33,729 nt of DNA from DATAAZ01 sp036259875 (GCA_036259875.1 DATAAZ010000018.1:1-33729); one strand, 5' to 3'; counted from the first letter of the stretch, positions 6,422-14,420 are shown. Notes: a model not told the origin generated them from the letters alone. Numbers and translations are program-made.

Positions 6422-7237
6422 GAGTCGCCCGTACGCCGCGCCGGTCGCCGGCCGTCTGGCCGGGTCCTTGGCGAGCGCCGTGAGGAGGGCGCGAACGAGC
6501 GCGGCCGGGAGATCCGGGTTGAGCGAGCCGGGATCCGGCGGCGGCTCGCGGAGGTGGGCGGCGCACGCCTCCGGAACACTTCGCTCGCCGAACGGCGGTC
6601 TCCCGACCGCGCACTCATACGCGACGCAGCCAAGTGAGTAGATGTCGCTCGCGGCGGTCGCGGAGCTTCCGCGGATCACCTCGGGCGCTAGGTAGTCGAC
6701 CGTCCCGACTACCCGTCCGATCCTCGTCAGCGTGGAGTCGGCGGCCCCACGCGCGACGCCGAAATCGGTCAAAACGGCTGCATCTCGCTCGTCCAGGAGG
6801 ATGTTGGCGGGCTTGACGTCGCGGTGGACGAGCCCCCTGCGGTGGAGCTCGTCTAGCGCGGACCCCACGTGCGCTACAACGCGCGCAAGCTCCAGCGGGA
6901 CGAGCGGGCTCTCCCCGAGGCGCTCGGCGAGCGAGCGGCCGCGGACGTAGCGAGCGGCCAAGAACCGGCGGCCCTCCGCGTTGCCGCGATCGACCACCGG
7001 GACGAGGTGTGGGTGATCGAGGCCGCTCGCGATCTCGCCTTCGCGTTCAAATCTCCGAACGTACGCGTGGTCGTCGGAGAGCTCGCGGCGAAGGACCTTG
7101 AGCGCGACGACAGCGCCGTCGGCGTCACGGACGGCCCGGTAGACGACCCCCATCCGACCTTCGCCGAGGACCTCCTCGAGCCGGTAGGGCCCGAGCCGCC
7201 CGCTCCAGTCGGAAGCACCTCGCCGCTTCGAAGCCAC
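6395..7237 (-). CDS. Soluble Hanks-type Ser/Thr protein kinase
   Basis: 280 aa, essentially one kinase domain (about residues 17-277) with no membrane segment or sensor. Visible motifs: glycine loop GEGRMGVVYRA; VALKVL with the ATP-binding Lys; HRDVKPANILLDE (catalytic loop); TDFGV (metal-binding Asp); GTVDYLAPEV (activation-loop end); DIYSLGCVAYE; and KDPARRP near the C-terminus. All catalytic residues are present, so it should be active. The start is GTG 7237, with a TATGCT box at 7252-7247 suggesting a near-leaderless mRNA. It is transcribed divergently from the M23-like gene and may share its control region. Confidence 0.92.
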   Translation of the reverse strand: MASKRRGASDWSGRLGPYRLEEVLGEGRMGVVYRAVRDADGAVVALKVLRRELSDDHAYVRRFEREGEIASGLDHPHLVPVVDRGNAEGRRFLAARYVRGRSLAERLGESPLVPLELARVVAHVGSALDELHRRGLVHRDVKPANILLDERDAAVLTDFGVARGAADSTLTRIGRVVGTVDYLAPEVIRGSSATAASDIYSLGCVAYECAVGRPPFGERSVPEACAAHLREPPPDPGSLNPDLPAALVRALLTALAKDPARRPATGAAYGRLLLAAAKGG

Positions 7238-7306
7238 GGGGCAGCGAGCATAGCCGACCCCGGGTTACTTAGGCTCGCAAAAGCTAGACAGACACCTAGT
7301 CACCTC

Positions 7307-7336
7307 TTGACTATCAAGGCACTATCTGTCTACTCT
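7307..7336 (+). promoter_or_regulatory. Sigma-A-like promoter of the M23-like gene
   Basis: TTGACT (7307-7312), an 18-bp spacer, and TACTCT (7331-7336). The predicted start is about 7343, inside the palindrome 7326-7369. The region 7261-7370 is clearly more A+T-rich than its surroundings. Confidence 0.5.
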
Positions 7337-7369
7337 ATGACTAGTCGTAAGCTAGTCAGGAGTAGACAG
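7326..7369 (+). promoter_or_regulatory. 44-bp near-perfect palindrome over -10 box and RBS
   Basis: The outer arms CTGTCTACTC (7326-7335) and GAGTAGACAG (7360-7369) are exact reverse complements. The inner arms GACTAG (7339-7344) and CTAGTC (7352-7357) are also exact. The palindrome covers the presumed -10 box and the ribosome binding site AGGAG (7358-7362) of the gene at 7371. More half-sites lie upstream (CTAGTC 7296-7301; GACTA 7309-7313; TAGACAG 7285-7291). It is a strong candidate operator and, if transcribed whole, a hairpin that hides the ribosome binding site. Confidence 0.75.
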
Positions 7370-7370
7370 C

Positions 7371-8483
7371 ATGTTCTCTCGTCAGGTCGTCAGCATGGTT
7401 GCTGCCATCCTGGTCGCCTCGGGCGTGTGGGGGAGCGCGGCGGCGTCCGCGTCGAGGTCGCCCGGCGCGCTTCCGCGGCACAACTTCGCCTATGCGGATT
7501 CGTATCGCGGCTGGCCCGTCGCCCCGACCCATCGGCAGCACCCGATCCGCGGCGGCTTCCTCGATCCTCGGTATCCCGAGCGCGTATACCACTGGGGAAT
7601 CGACGTCAACGTCCGAGACGACCGTCCTGAGCGCGGAGCTCCGCCCGGCCGAACCCATCGCGTGTACGCCGTCGAGGGCGGCGTGGTGCGCTACGCGCGC
7701 GACGGCGGGACCCCGTGCCTGCATCGTCGCGTCGAGCTCGGCCACTTCTCGTACTGGCACGTCGATCCGACCGTCCGCGCCGGCCAAGCGGTCCACGCCG
7801 GCCAGATGATCGGGTGGACGTGTCAGGGCGCGTGGCACGTCCATCTCGGTGAATGGGCGGTCGTCCGGGGCTACCGTGTGTGGGTAAACCCGCTTCACCG
7901 CGGAGGGAAGATCGCGCCGTACGCGGACACCGCGGCCCCGCTCGCCCCCGCAATCAGCTTCTACGCGCCTGCGGACCCGCCCGCGTTCGGCACGCGCCTC
8001 GACCCAAACCGCCTCGCGGGAGTCGTCGACGCACGCGCGTCCGTCAGTGACCCGCAATCGTTTCGGGGCTGGATGGTCGGCCCGCTGGAAGCGCTGCACG
8101 CCGACCATCATCCGTACGAGCTGCGCGTCCGGATGACCCGGCTCCGAACCGGACGCACCTGGACTTGGACGGTCTTCCGCTCGGACATCTGGCTCGGAGA
8201 GCAGGCGCCCCCCTTCGGGACGCCGCTTCCGTTCACGCACCACTTCGCGCAGGGGACGGACGGGAAGCCGAAGACGCCCGACTGCCTCCGCCGCCGCGCT
8301 GCGGCGCGAACGAACCCACCTTCCTGCGACGGGGACTACGCGTTCCACCTGTTCGGGACGCAGCGAGGACGGTTCTGGGATACCCGACTCGTGCCCAACG
8401 GGCGGTACCGCTTCGCCGTGACGGCGATAGACGTGCGCGGCAACCGGACGTCCGCGACGGCAGAGGCGACTGTCGCGAACTGA
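7371..8483 (+). CDS. Secreted M23-like (LytM-fold) protein
   Basis: 370 aa with a signal peptide (MFSRQVVSMVAAILVASGVW, cleavage near ASA at about 27). Residues about 65-170 resemble the M23/LytM fold: YHWGIDV gives the first His and Asp of the zinc site, and WHVHLGEW the HxH pair. A hydrophobic beta-sandwich-like second half follows (about 190-370), ending in RYRFAVTAIDVRGNRTSATAEA like a fibronectin-type strand pair. M23 enzymes cut peptide cross-links of peptidoglycan. Activity is likely but not certain, because the surrounding family motifs are divergent. ATG 7371 has AGGAG eight bases upstream. It lies between two Ser/Thr kinase genes. Confidence 0.75.
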   Translation: MFSRQVVSMVAAILVASGVWGSAAASASRSPGALPRHNFAYADSYRGWPVAPTHRQHPIRGGFLDPRYPERVYHWGIDVNVRDDRPERGAPPGRTHRVYAVEGGVVRYARDGGTPCLHRRVELGHFSYWHVDPTVRAGQAVHAGQMIGWTCQGAWHVHLGEWAVVRGYRVWVNPLHRGGKIAPYADTAAPLAPAISFYAPADPPAFGTRLDPNRLAGVVDARASVSDPQSFRGWMVGPLEALHADHHPYELRVRMTRLRTGRTWTWTVFRSDIWLGEQAPPFGTPLPFTHHFAQGTDGKPKTPDCLRRRAAARTNPPSCDGDYAFHLFGTQRGRFWDTRLVPNGRYRFAVTAIDVRGNRTSATAEATVAN

Positions 8484-8537
8484 GCCGGCCATCGCTCCGC
8501 CACGGTCCCCGCGCGCGAGGCCGGCGGGCGCGCGTGC

Positions 8538-8548
8538 TACAAGTGGCT
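8538..8548 (+). promoter_or_regulatory. Putative leaderless promoter -10 of the membrane kinase gene
   Basis: TGCTACAAG ends at 8543; with TACAAG as the -10 hexamer, transcription would start at about 8550, at the ATG (8549). No Shine-Dalgarno is visible. The same TGCTACA string precedes tRNA-Met at 32727-32733. Confidence 0.35.
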
Positions 8549-10102
8549 ATGCCTCCGGTTGCCCGTATCGGGACGGAGTTCGCGGGCTATCGGATCGAAG
8601 CCCTCGTGGGTCGCGGGGGGACCAGCACCGTCTACCGTGCCGAGAAAGCGCGTCTCGGCATCCGCGTCGCGCTCAAGATCCTCAACCCCGAGGTCGCCGA
8701 GGACGAGGCGTTCCGGGAGCGGTTCGTCCGTGAATCGCAACTCGCGGCCTCGATCGGACACCCGAACATCATCACGATCTACGACGCCGGGGTCTGGGAG
8801 GAGTCGCTCTACATCGCGATGCGCTACGTCGCCGGCGGCGATCTCAAGGAGCGCGTCCGCGAAGGACCGCTTGTCGCCGAGCGCGCGCTCTCGATCCTCG
8901 CCCAGGTCGCGAGCGGGCTCGACGCGGCGCACGCGCGTGGCCTCGTCCATCGGGACGTGAAGCCGGCGAACATCATGGTCGATTCGGGGCCGGGCGAAGA
9001 GGCGCCCGAGATCGCCTATGTCAGCGACTTCGGCCTCATCAAGCAGGTTCAGACGGGAGCGCGCGCGACGCCGACGGGCGAGTTCCTCGGGACGATCAGC
9101 TACGTCGCGCCCGAGCAGATCGAAGGGCGGCCCGTGGGGCCACCCGCCGACGTCTACTCGCTCGGATGCGTGGCGTACGAATGCTTCACGGGCCGGGTCC
9201 CGTACGTCCGGGAGAACGACGCCGCCGTGCTCTGGGCCCACATGCAGGAGGAGCCGCCGCGCGCGACCGTGTCCCGGACCGACCTCCCGCCCGCCGTCGA
9301 CGACGTTCTCGCGCGCGCGATGGCGAAGGACCCGAGCCGCCGGTTCGAGAGCTGTTCGAAGCTCGTCCAGTCGCTCCGCGAGGCGGTCACACCCGCTCTT
9401 TCGCGCGAGCGCTCGCGGACGATCCCGCTCGCGCGGCCGCGGAGGAGGGAGGGAGGCCACCGCCGCACGGACGTCGTCCGCCCGCTTGCGATCGGGTTGG
9501 CTGGGATCGCGCTCGGCGCCGGGGGCGCCGTGCTCGCAGGCGCGATCACGGACGAGGAAGCGTCTCCGGCGGCAAGGACGCCCGCCGGGACGACGACCGT
9601 CACGCAAACCGTGCAGGTTCCACGCGCGAGCAGGCTGCTCGGGCTCGTTCCCGAGCCGTTTCGCCGCGCGTGCAAGGCAGCTCGCCCTCCGACGCCGGAC
9701 TTCGACGAGAGCGTCGTCTGCCGTCCGGGCAAGGGCGTGGCCGTCGTCCGGTACAGCCACGCGCTCAGCGGACCGCTCCTCAGCGACTACCTCATCCGGA
9801 GAGCCCAACTCGTAGGCGCGCCGGAACCGGACCCGGGCGAGCGGTTGGCGTGGTTCGGGTCGTGCGACGCCGAGGATCTGCCCGCCATCGAGGAGTGGAC
9901 CGCGTCGGGGCGGGCAGGGCACGACGCGATCGGGCGAACCCCGCTCGGGGACTCCGATGGACGGGTCATCTGCCAGGCGACCGAGCGCAGCGCTCGGGTC
10001 GAATGGACGACGTCCCGGCTGGGCGTTTACGCGTTCGCCTCCGGCCGGAGATTCCGGACGGTGTACGCGTGGTGGCTGAACCAGGCAGGGCCGCTGCGCT
10101 AG
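8549..10102 (+). CDS. Membrane Ser/Thr kinase with a Cys-containing ectodomain
   Basis: 517 aa. The N-terminal kinase domain (about residues 13-275) has GRGGTSTVYRA, VALKIL (Lys 43), HRDVKPANIMVD, SDFGL, GTISYVAPEQ, DVYSLGCVAYE and KDPSRRFES, so catalysis should be intact. After a basic juxtamembrane linker there is one membrane helix (about 308-330, PLAIGLAGIALGAGGAVLAGA). A roughly 185-residue outer domain with four cysteines follows (FRRACKA, SVVCRPG, FGSCDAE, VICQATE). It has no PASTA repeats, unlike typical PknB, and I do not recognise the domain. ATG 8549 begins right before the kinase fold; the upstream open frame is a shadow of the M23-like gene. Confidence 0.9.
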   Translation: MPPVARIGTEFAGYRIEALVGRGGTSTVYRAEKARLGIRVALKILNPEVAEDEAFRERFVRESQLAASIGHPNIITIYDAGVWEESLYIAMRYVAGGDLKERVREGPLVAERALSILAQVASGLDAAHARGLVHRDVKPANIMVDSGPGEEAPEIAYVSDFGLIKQVQTGARATPTGEFLGTISYVAPEQIEGRPVGPPADVYSLGCVAYECFTGRVPYVRENDAAVLWAHMQEEPPRATVSRTDLPPAVDDVLARAMAKDPSRRFESCSKLVQSLREAVTPALSRERSRTIPLARPRRREGGHRRTDVVRPLAIGLAGIALGAGGAVLAGAITDEEASPAARTPAGTTTVTQTVQVPRASRLLGLVPEPFRRACKAARPPTPDFDESVVCRPGKGVAVVRYSHALSGPLLSDYLIRRAQLVGAPEPDPGERLAWFGSCDAEDLPAIEEWTASGRAGHDAIGRTPLGDSDGRVICQATERSARVEWTTSRLGVYAFASGRRFRTVYAWWLNQAGPLR

Positions 10103-10129
10103 CCACCAGGCGGACCCGCGCGCGCCGAG

Positions 10130-10211
10130 TGGGGGAGGCAGGATTCGAACCTGCGAAGGCGGAGCCAACCGGTTTACAGCCGGTCCCCTTTGGCCACTCG
10201 GGAACTCCCCC
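10130..10211 (-). tRNA. tRNA-Tyr (GTA anticodon)
   Basis: 82-nt class II tRNA on the minus strand with the long variable arm of bacterial tRNA-Tyr. The acceptor GGGGGAG pairs with CTCCCCC; the anticodon stem ACCGG/CCGGT holds the loop CTGTAAA (GTA); the T arm is GCAGG-TTCGAAT-CCTGC. The 3' CCA is not encoded. Confidence 0.95.
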
Positions 10212-10300
10212 GGCCGAGCGGCCATTGTAGCCGCGCGTTTTCGGATCCTCCGCTTGCGGGTCAAGGCGAGCAGGTGGGCCGCCGATAGGCGGCAGAGGCC

Positions 10301-11482
10301 ATGGATCTGAACGCCCTCCTCTGGACCGCGGTCGTCCGCGGCGGCAGCGACCTCCACCTGAAGGCGGATGCCGTTCCGATGGCGCGCATCGACGGGAGCC
10401 TCGCCGCAATCGGCGAGCGCCCCCTCGCCGAAGCCGATCTGGAGGCCGCGCTGTACGCGGTTACGGAGCGCACGCCCGCGAAACGCGACGCGTTCTACGC
10501 GACAGGCGACCTCGACACCGCCTACGTCGCGGACGGGGTCGGCCGATTCCGCGTCAACGGCTTCCGCCAGCGGGGCACGATCTCGTTCGCCTTCCGCCAC
10601 GTGCCGAAGCACATTCCCACGTTCGTGGAGCTGGGTCTTCCGGTCGGCGTCGAGAAGCTCGCAGACGAGCACCGCGGCCTCGTCCTCGTGACGGGGGCGA
10701 CCGGGTCGGGGAAGACGACGACGCTCGCCGCGATGCTCGACAAGATCAACCGAACGCGGCGGCACCACATCGTGACGATCGAGGACCCGATCGAGATCGT
10801 CCACGAGGACCGTGGCTGCATCGTGAACCAGCGCGAGGTCGGCCTCGACACCGAGTCGTACCTCGAGGCCCTGCGCCGCGTCCTTCGCCAGGACCCGGAC
10901 GTGATCCTGATTGGCGAGCTGCGCGACGAGGAGTCGGCGAAGACGGCGCTGCAAGCGGCCGAGTCGGGCCACTTCGTCCTCTCGACGATGCACACGATCG
11001 ACGCCGCGGAGACGGTTGGACGTCTCATCGAGTTCTTCCCGCCCGCAAAGCAGCTGATGGTCCGCCAGATCCTCGCCGGCGTCCTGCGGGGCGTCGTCAG
11101 CCAGCGCCTGCTGCCGAGGATCGGTGGCGGCCGCCTAGCGGCCGTCGAGGTCATGGTGAACACTGCACGGATCGCCGAGCTGATCCGTGACCCGCTGAAG
11201 ACGGAAGTGATCCCCGAGGCGATCGAAGAGGGCGCCTTCCACCACATGCAGACGTTCTCGCAGCACCTGGTCGAGCTCGTCCTCGCCGAGCTCGTCGACT
11301 TCGAGACGGCGGCCGCAGCCGCGACGAACCGGCACGACTTCGAGATCGCCGTCGAGCAAGCGCTTCGGAAGAAGCGCGCCACGGAGGCGGGCGTGACCAC
11401 GGCGGTGGACGTCGAGGATATGACGGAGGAGGATCAGGGCGAGGAGGAAGGGCCGACGGCCCTCCGGCTCGCGTCCTCGTAG
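10301..11482 (+). CDS. Type IV pilus retraction ATPase, PilT/PilU-like paralogue
   Basis: 393 aa. The N-terminal PAS-like part (about 1-105) has the GGSDLHLKADAVPMARIDG signature, and a RecA-like ATPase follows. Walker A is GATGSGKTTT (132-141); the Asp box is TIEDPIE; Walker B is DVILIGELRDEES; the His box is STMHTIDAAETVGRL. The canonical AIRNLIRE motif is altered (ARIAELIRD), unlike the second copy at 21385, which suggests a PilU-type or specialised retraction motor. An acidic tail (EDMTEEDQGEEEG) is unusual. It is the first gene of a forward run to 15983; the next ATG is six bases after its stop. Confidence 0.9.
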   Translation: MDLNALLWTAVVRGGSDLHLKADAVPMARIDGSLAAIGERPLAEADLEAALYAVTERTPAKRDAFYATGDLDTAYVADGVGRFRVNGFRQRGTISFAFRHVPKHIPTFVELGLPVGVEKLADEHRGLVLVTGATGSGKTTTLAAMLDKINRTRRHHIVTIEDPIEIVHEDRGCIVNQREVGLDTESYLEALRRVLRQDPDVILIGELRDEESAKTALQAAESGHFVLSTMHTIDAAETVGRLIEFFPPAKQLMVRQILAGVLRGVVSQRLLPRIGGGRLAAVEVMVNTARIAELIRDPLKTEVIPEAIEEGAFHHMQTFSQHLVELVLAELVDFETAAAAATNRHDFEIAVEQALRKKRATEAGVTTAVDVEDMTEEDQGEEEGPTALRLASS

Positions 11483-11488
11483 CGGCGG

Positions 11489-12913
11489 ATGCGGCGCGCC
11501 GTCCTTGTTCTCCTCGCGGCCCTCGCCGCGTCTTCGGCGGCGGACGCGCAGCCGGTCGCGCTCCCGAGCGCAGCGACCCCGAACGCGCCCGGCGCGATCG
11601 TCGTTCCCTTCTCGCTCTCGACCGCCCCGGCGGTTCCCGAGCGGCGCTCGTACGAGCAGCTGCTCTCGCTGTGGCGCTCGGCGGGCTCCGCGTACGGCGT
11701 GCCGTGGGAGGTGCTCGGCGCCATCAACAAGATCGAGTCCAACTTCGGGCGCAACATGGGGCCGAGCTCGGCGGGCGCGCTCGGGTGGATGCAGTTCATC
11801 CCCGACACCTGGATGCGGTGGGGGCTCGACGCCGACGGCGATGGGGTCGCGAACCCCTGGGACCCCGAGGACGCGATCTACGCGGCCGCCCGCTACCTGG
11901 CGGCGGCCGGCGCGCAGGACGACCTCGCACGGGCAATCTTCGCCTACAACCACGCCGACTGGTACGTCCGCGACGTCCTCGAGCTCGCCCGGGTCTTCGC
12001 GGGCGGGGGTGGCTTCGACCCGACCCTCGGCTCGTCGGTCAGCACGCCCGGCCTCGTGAACGGCGCGGAGTCGGTGTTCCGGCTGGACGACCTCGAGAAG
12101 CGCTTGAACGAGGCGCGCCGTGCAGTCAACCGCGAGCAGCGAGACGTCACGGCGGCGGAGGACGCGGTCGGGCGCCTCGAGACGGCCGTCCTCGGCGCGC
12201 AGCAGCGCGCCGGTGATCCCGCGCTCGGCGACGCCGAGTTCCAGGAGCTCGAGCGAGAGGTGACCCGTCTCGTCCTCGAGCGCGAGGCAGCGATCGCGGC
12301 CCTCGCGCGCGCGCGTGAAGACCTTAAAGAGGCCGCCGAGCAAGTCCGTGCGCTCGAGGAGCAGGTCGAGGCCGAGGCGAACACGGTCAGCTTCACGACG
12401 CAGCCGATCGCGAACGGCTTCGGCGAGGCGCACTTCTCGGGCGAGTACGTCTTCCCGGTCGGCGGTGGGCCCTCCGTCGTCTCGGTCGCCGCGACTCATC
12501 ACGACTACCCCGCCGCCGACATCGCGGCGCCCGAGGGGTCGCCGCTCTACGCGCTGGCCGACTCGGTCGTGACGCGGAGCTTCCCCTCCGAGTACGGTCG
12601 GTGCGGTATCGGCCTGGAGCTCGAGCTCGCGGATGGGAAGCGCTACGTCTACTGCCACCTGTCGTACCTCGAGCCCTACGTCGTGGCCGGCACCGCTCTC
12701 TCGGCTGGAACGCCGGTCGGCCTCGTCGGCTCGACCGGGAACTCGACGGGGCCGCACCTCCACCTCGGGCGAATCCCGTCGACCTCGTACCCGCAGCACG
12801 AGGCGTGGTTCCAGTCGTTCGCCGGAATCGCGTTCAGCTGGCAGGGAGAGCCTCCGCCGCCTGCGGCCCAGCGGGCGAGCGAGTCGGGCCCGGTCATCAC
12901 GTTCACGCCTTAG
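11489..12913 (+). CDS. Lytic transglycosylase fused to M23 peptidase
   Basis: 474 aa with a signal peptide (1-20). Residues about 55-165 are an SLT/MltB-like transglycosylase domain: GAINKIESNFGRN contains the catalytic Glu 83, followed by GALGWMQFIPDTWMRWG and AIFAYNHADWYV. Residues about 195-310 form a long charged coiled coil. The C-terminal part (about 335-445) is an M23 domain with HHDYPAADIAAPEGSPL (His and Asp ligands) and STGPHLHLG (HxH). One protein could thus cut both glycan strands and peptide bridges of the wall. M23 proteins with a coiled coil are often held inactive until recruited. Its place six bases after a pilT-type gene suggests it opens the wall for the pilus. Confidence 0.88.
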   Translation: MRRAVLVLLAALAASSAADAQPVALPSAATPNAPGAIVVPFSLSTAPAVPERRSYEQLLSLWRSAGSAYGVPWEVLGAINKIESNFGRNMGPSSAGALGWMQFIPDTWMRWGLDADGDGVANPWDPEDAIYAAARYLAAAGAQDDLARAIFAYNHADWYVRDVLELARVFAGGGGFDPTLGSSVSTPGLVNGAESVFRLDDLEKRLNEARRAVNREQRDVTAAEDAVGRLETAVLGAQQRAGDPALGDAEFQELEREVTRLVLEREAAIAALARAREDLKEAAEQVRALEEQVEAEANTVSFTTQPIANGFGEAHFSGEYVFPVGGGPSVVSVAATHHDYPAADIAAPEGSPLYALADSVVTRSFPSEYGRCGIGLELELADGKRYVYCHLSYLEPYVVAGTALSAGTPVGLVGSTGNSTGPHLHLGRIPSTSYPQHEAWFQSFAGIAFSWQGEPPPPAAQRASESGPVITFTP

Positions 12914-12985
12914 CTCGAGCGGCGCGCGCGCAAGCGTCCCCCGTTGGGGGATTGGCGCGAGCGCTCGTCTGCCGATGGGAAAGCC

Positions 12986-13876
12986 ATGGCGGCCCGTTTT
13001 GCTGCGCTCCTGCCAAGGCTCGCTGCTCTGACGCTCGTCTGGCTCCTCGCGACGTCCGCGATCACCTTCGCGGCCACGAGCCAGCGCGCGCCTGCGCCTG
13101 CTCCCCCGGCGCGGACGGCGCCGCGCGAGCCGGCCACGCTGATCGTTCCCGACGTTCGACGCCAGGCGTACGTCTTCGCCAAGGGGATTCTCGAGGACGG
13201 CGGCTTCGCGTGGCGGGTCGAAGGAAGCGTCCAGGGTTACGCGGCGAACGTCGTCGTGAGCCAGGAGCCGGCTGCCGGGACCGAGCTCGTCGACACGGGC
13301 GCTCCGGTCGTCGCCGTCCGGCTGAAGCGCAATCCCGACTACGCCGAGCGCGGCGTTCCCGAGAACGCTTCGCCGCACGCCGGCACGAAGGTCGTCGCCG
13401 CGAACCAGCCGGCGCCCGCGCGTCAAGTCGCGCCTCCGCCGGCGCCCGCCCCGGCGCCCCCGGCCGCGCCCGCTCCGGCTCCCGCTCCCGGCCCAAGCCG
13501 GGCGCCCGCTCCTCAGCCGACGGCCGCTCCGGAGTCGCCGCCCGCCGAGGAAGCCGCTGAGCGCCGACCCGCATTCCAGGTGGCGGGCGCTCCAGCCGAG
13601 CCGCTCGACGAGATGCCGCTGCCCGAGCGGGCGCTCTTGCTCGAGCGACGCCTCGCAGGGTCCGCGAAGCCGAGCCGCTCCCTCGTTCAATTCTGGCTGT
13701 ACCAGCACTCCTGGGTCGTGACCGGTGCCCGCTTCGGTTGGAGCGGGGGTGCGAAGGCCCTCCGGATCCTGATTCGAGTCGACCGCGATCTCCGGGCGCG
13801 CTGGGGGATCGGAGCGCGTAGCGAGACGGTCGCGCGCGCCGCTCTCGCCGAGGTCAGGCGCCGGGCTCGGTCCTGA
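12986..13876 (+). CDS. PASTA-domain envelope protein in the pilus locus
   Basis: 296 aa from ATG 12986 (a TTG at 12944 is also in frame but less likely). A signal anchor (about 8-30, LPRLAALTLVWLLATSAITFA) is followed by one PASTA domain (about 50-115: LIVPDVRRQAYVFAKGILED, VVSQEPAAGTELVDTGAPV). A long Pro/Ala-rich spacer (about 140-195) and a basic C-terminal region (about 200-296, LVQFWLYQHSWVVTGARFGW) come next. PASTA domains bind uncrosslinked peptidoglycan. No kinase or transpeptidase domain is attached. The spacer could cross the wall. Context suggests a role in positioning the pilus machine, but this is inference. Confidence 0.7.
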   Translation: MAARFAALLPRLAALTLVWLLATSAITFAATSQRAPAPAPPARTAPREPATLIVPDVRRQAYVFAKGILEDGGFAWRVEGSVQGYAANVVVSQEPAAGTELVDTGAPVVAVRLKRNPDYAERGVPENASPHAGTKVVAANQPAPARQVAPPPAPAPAPPAAPAPAPAPGPSRAPAPQPTAAPESPPAEEAAERRPAFQVAGAPAEPLDEMPLPERALLLERRLAGSAKPSRSLVQFWLYQHSWVVTGARFGWSGGAKALRILIRVDRDLRARWGIGARSETVARAALAEVRRRARS

Positions 13877-13878
13877 TC

Positions 13879-14412
13879 GTGGCGCGCGAGCGGCGCATCG
13901 TGCGAGTGCGCGGCGACGACGGGTACACGATGGTCGAGCTCGTGGTCGTTATCGCGATCCTGATGTCGGTCGTGACCGCGCTGACAGCGCTCTTCGTCTC
14001 GGGCGCGAAGGCGGAGGTCGAGCTGAATAGGCGCTTCGAGGCCCAGCAGGCGGCACGGGTCGCCGTCGACCGCCTCCGCCGAGAGGTGCATTGCGCGAGC
14101 GGGGTGACGGTGTCTAGCGCGGCGAGCATCACGGTGACGCTGCCGGCGCACTGTCCCAGCGCAGGCGGCGCGGTCGCGAACGTCGTCTACGAGGCCGAGC
14201 TCGTCGCAGCGGGTCGCTACCGCCTCCGGCGCGCCGGCGTCACGATCGCCGACTACCTGACGAGTGGAGACGTCTTCTCGTACGTCGCGCCCTCGTCAGC
14301 CTCGCTCGGGAAGCTGCACCTGGACGTCCCGGTCAACGTCAATCCCGCCGACGGCTGGAAGACGTGGCGGCTCGAGACCGACGTCGTCCTTCGAAACACG
14401 ACCCGGAGTTGA
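13879..14412 (+). CDS. Type IV minor prepilin (GspJ/PilW-like)
   Basis: 177 aa from GTG 13879, two bases after the previous stop. The class III signal is clear: a basic leader ending RGDDG, cut before Tyr 16, with Glu 20 at +5 and a hydrophobic helix (YTMVELVVVIAILMSVVTAL). The globular part begins with the AQQAARVAVDRLRREVHCASGV motif common in GspJ/PilW-type minor pilins. It should be processed by PilD (18856-19608) and help start pilus assembly at the tip. It precedes the PilX-like gene by eight bases. Confidence 0.82.
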   Translation: MARERRIVRVRGDDGYTMVELVVVIAILMSVVTALTALFVSGAKAEVELNRRFEAQQAARVAVDRLRREVHCASGVTVSSAASITVTLPAHCPSAGGAVANVVYEAELVAAGRYRLRRAGVTIADYLTSGDVFSYVAPSSASLGKLHLDVPVNVNPADGWKTWRLETDVVLRNTTRS

Positions 14413-14420
14413 GGAGTGCG

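Noticed and set aside
8537..10993. 818-residue open frame on the minus strand
   Set aside because: It runs through tRNA-Tyr and is antisense to a clear kinase gene and a pilT-type gene; no domain signal.
11135..13708. 857-residue open frame on the minus strand
   Set aside because: It is antisense to the hydrolase and PASTA genes, Arg/Gly-rich, with no recognisable motif; a product of GC-rich codon bias.
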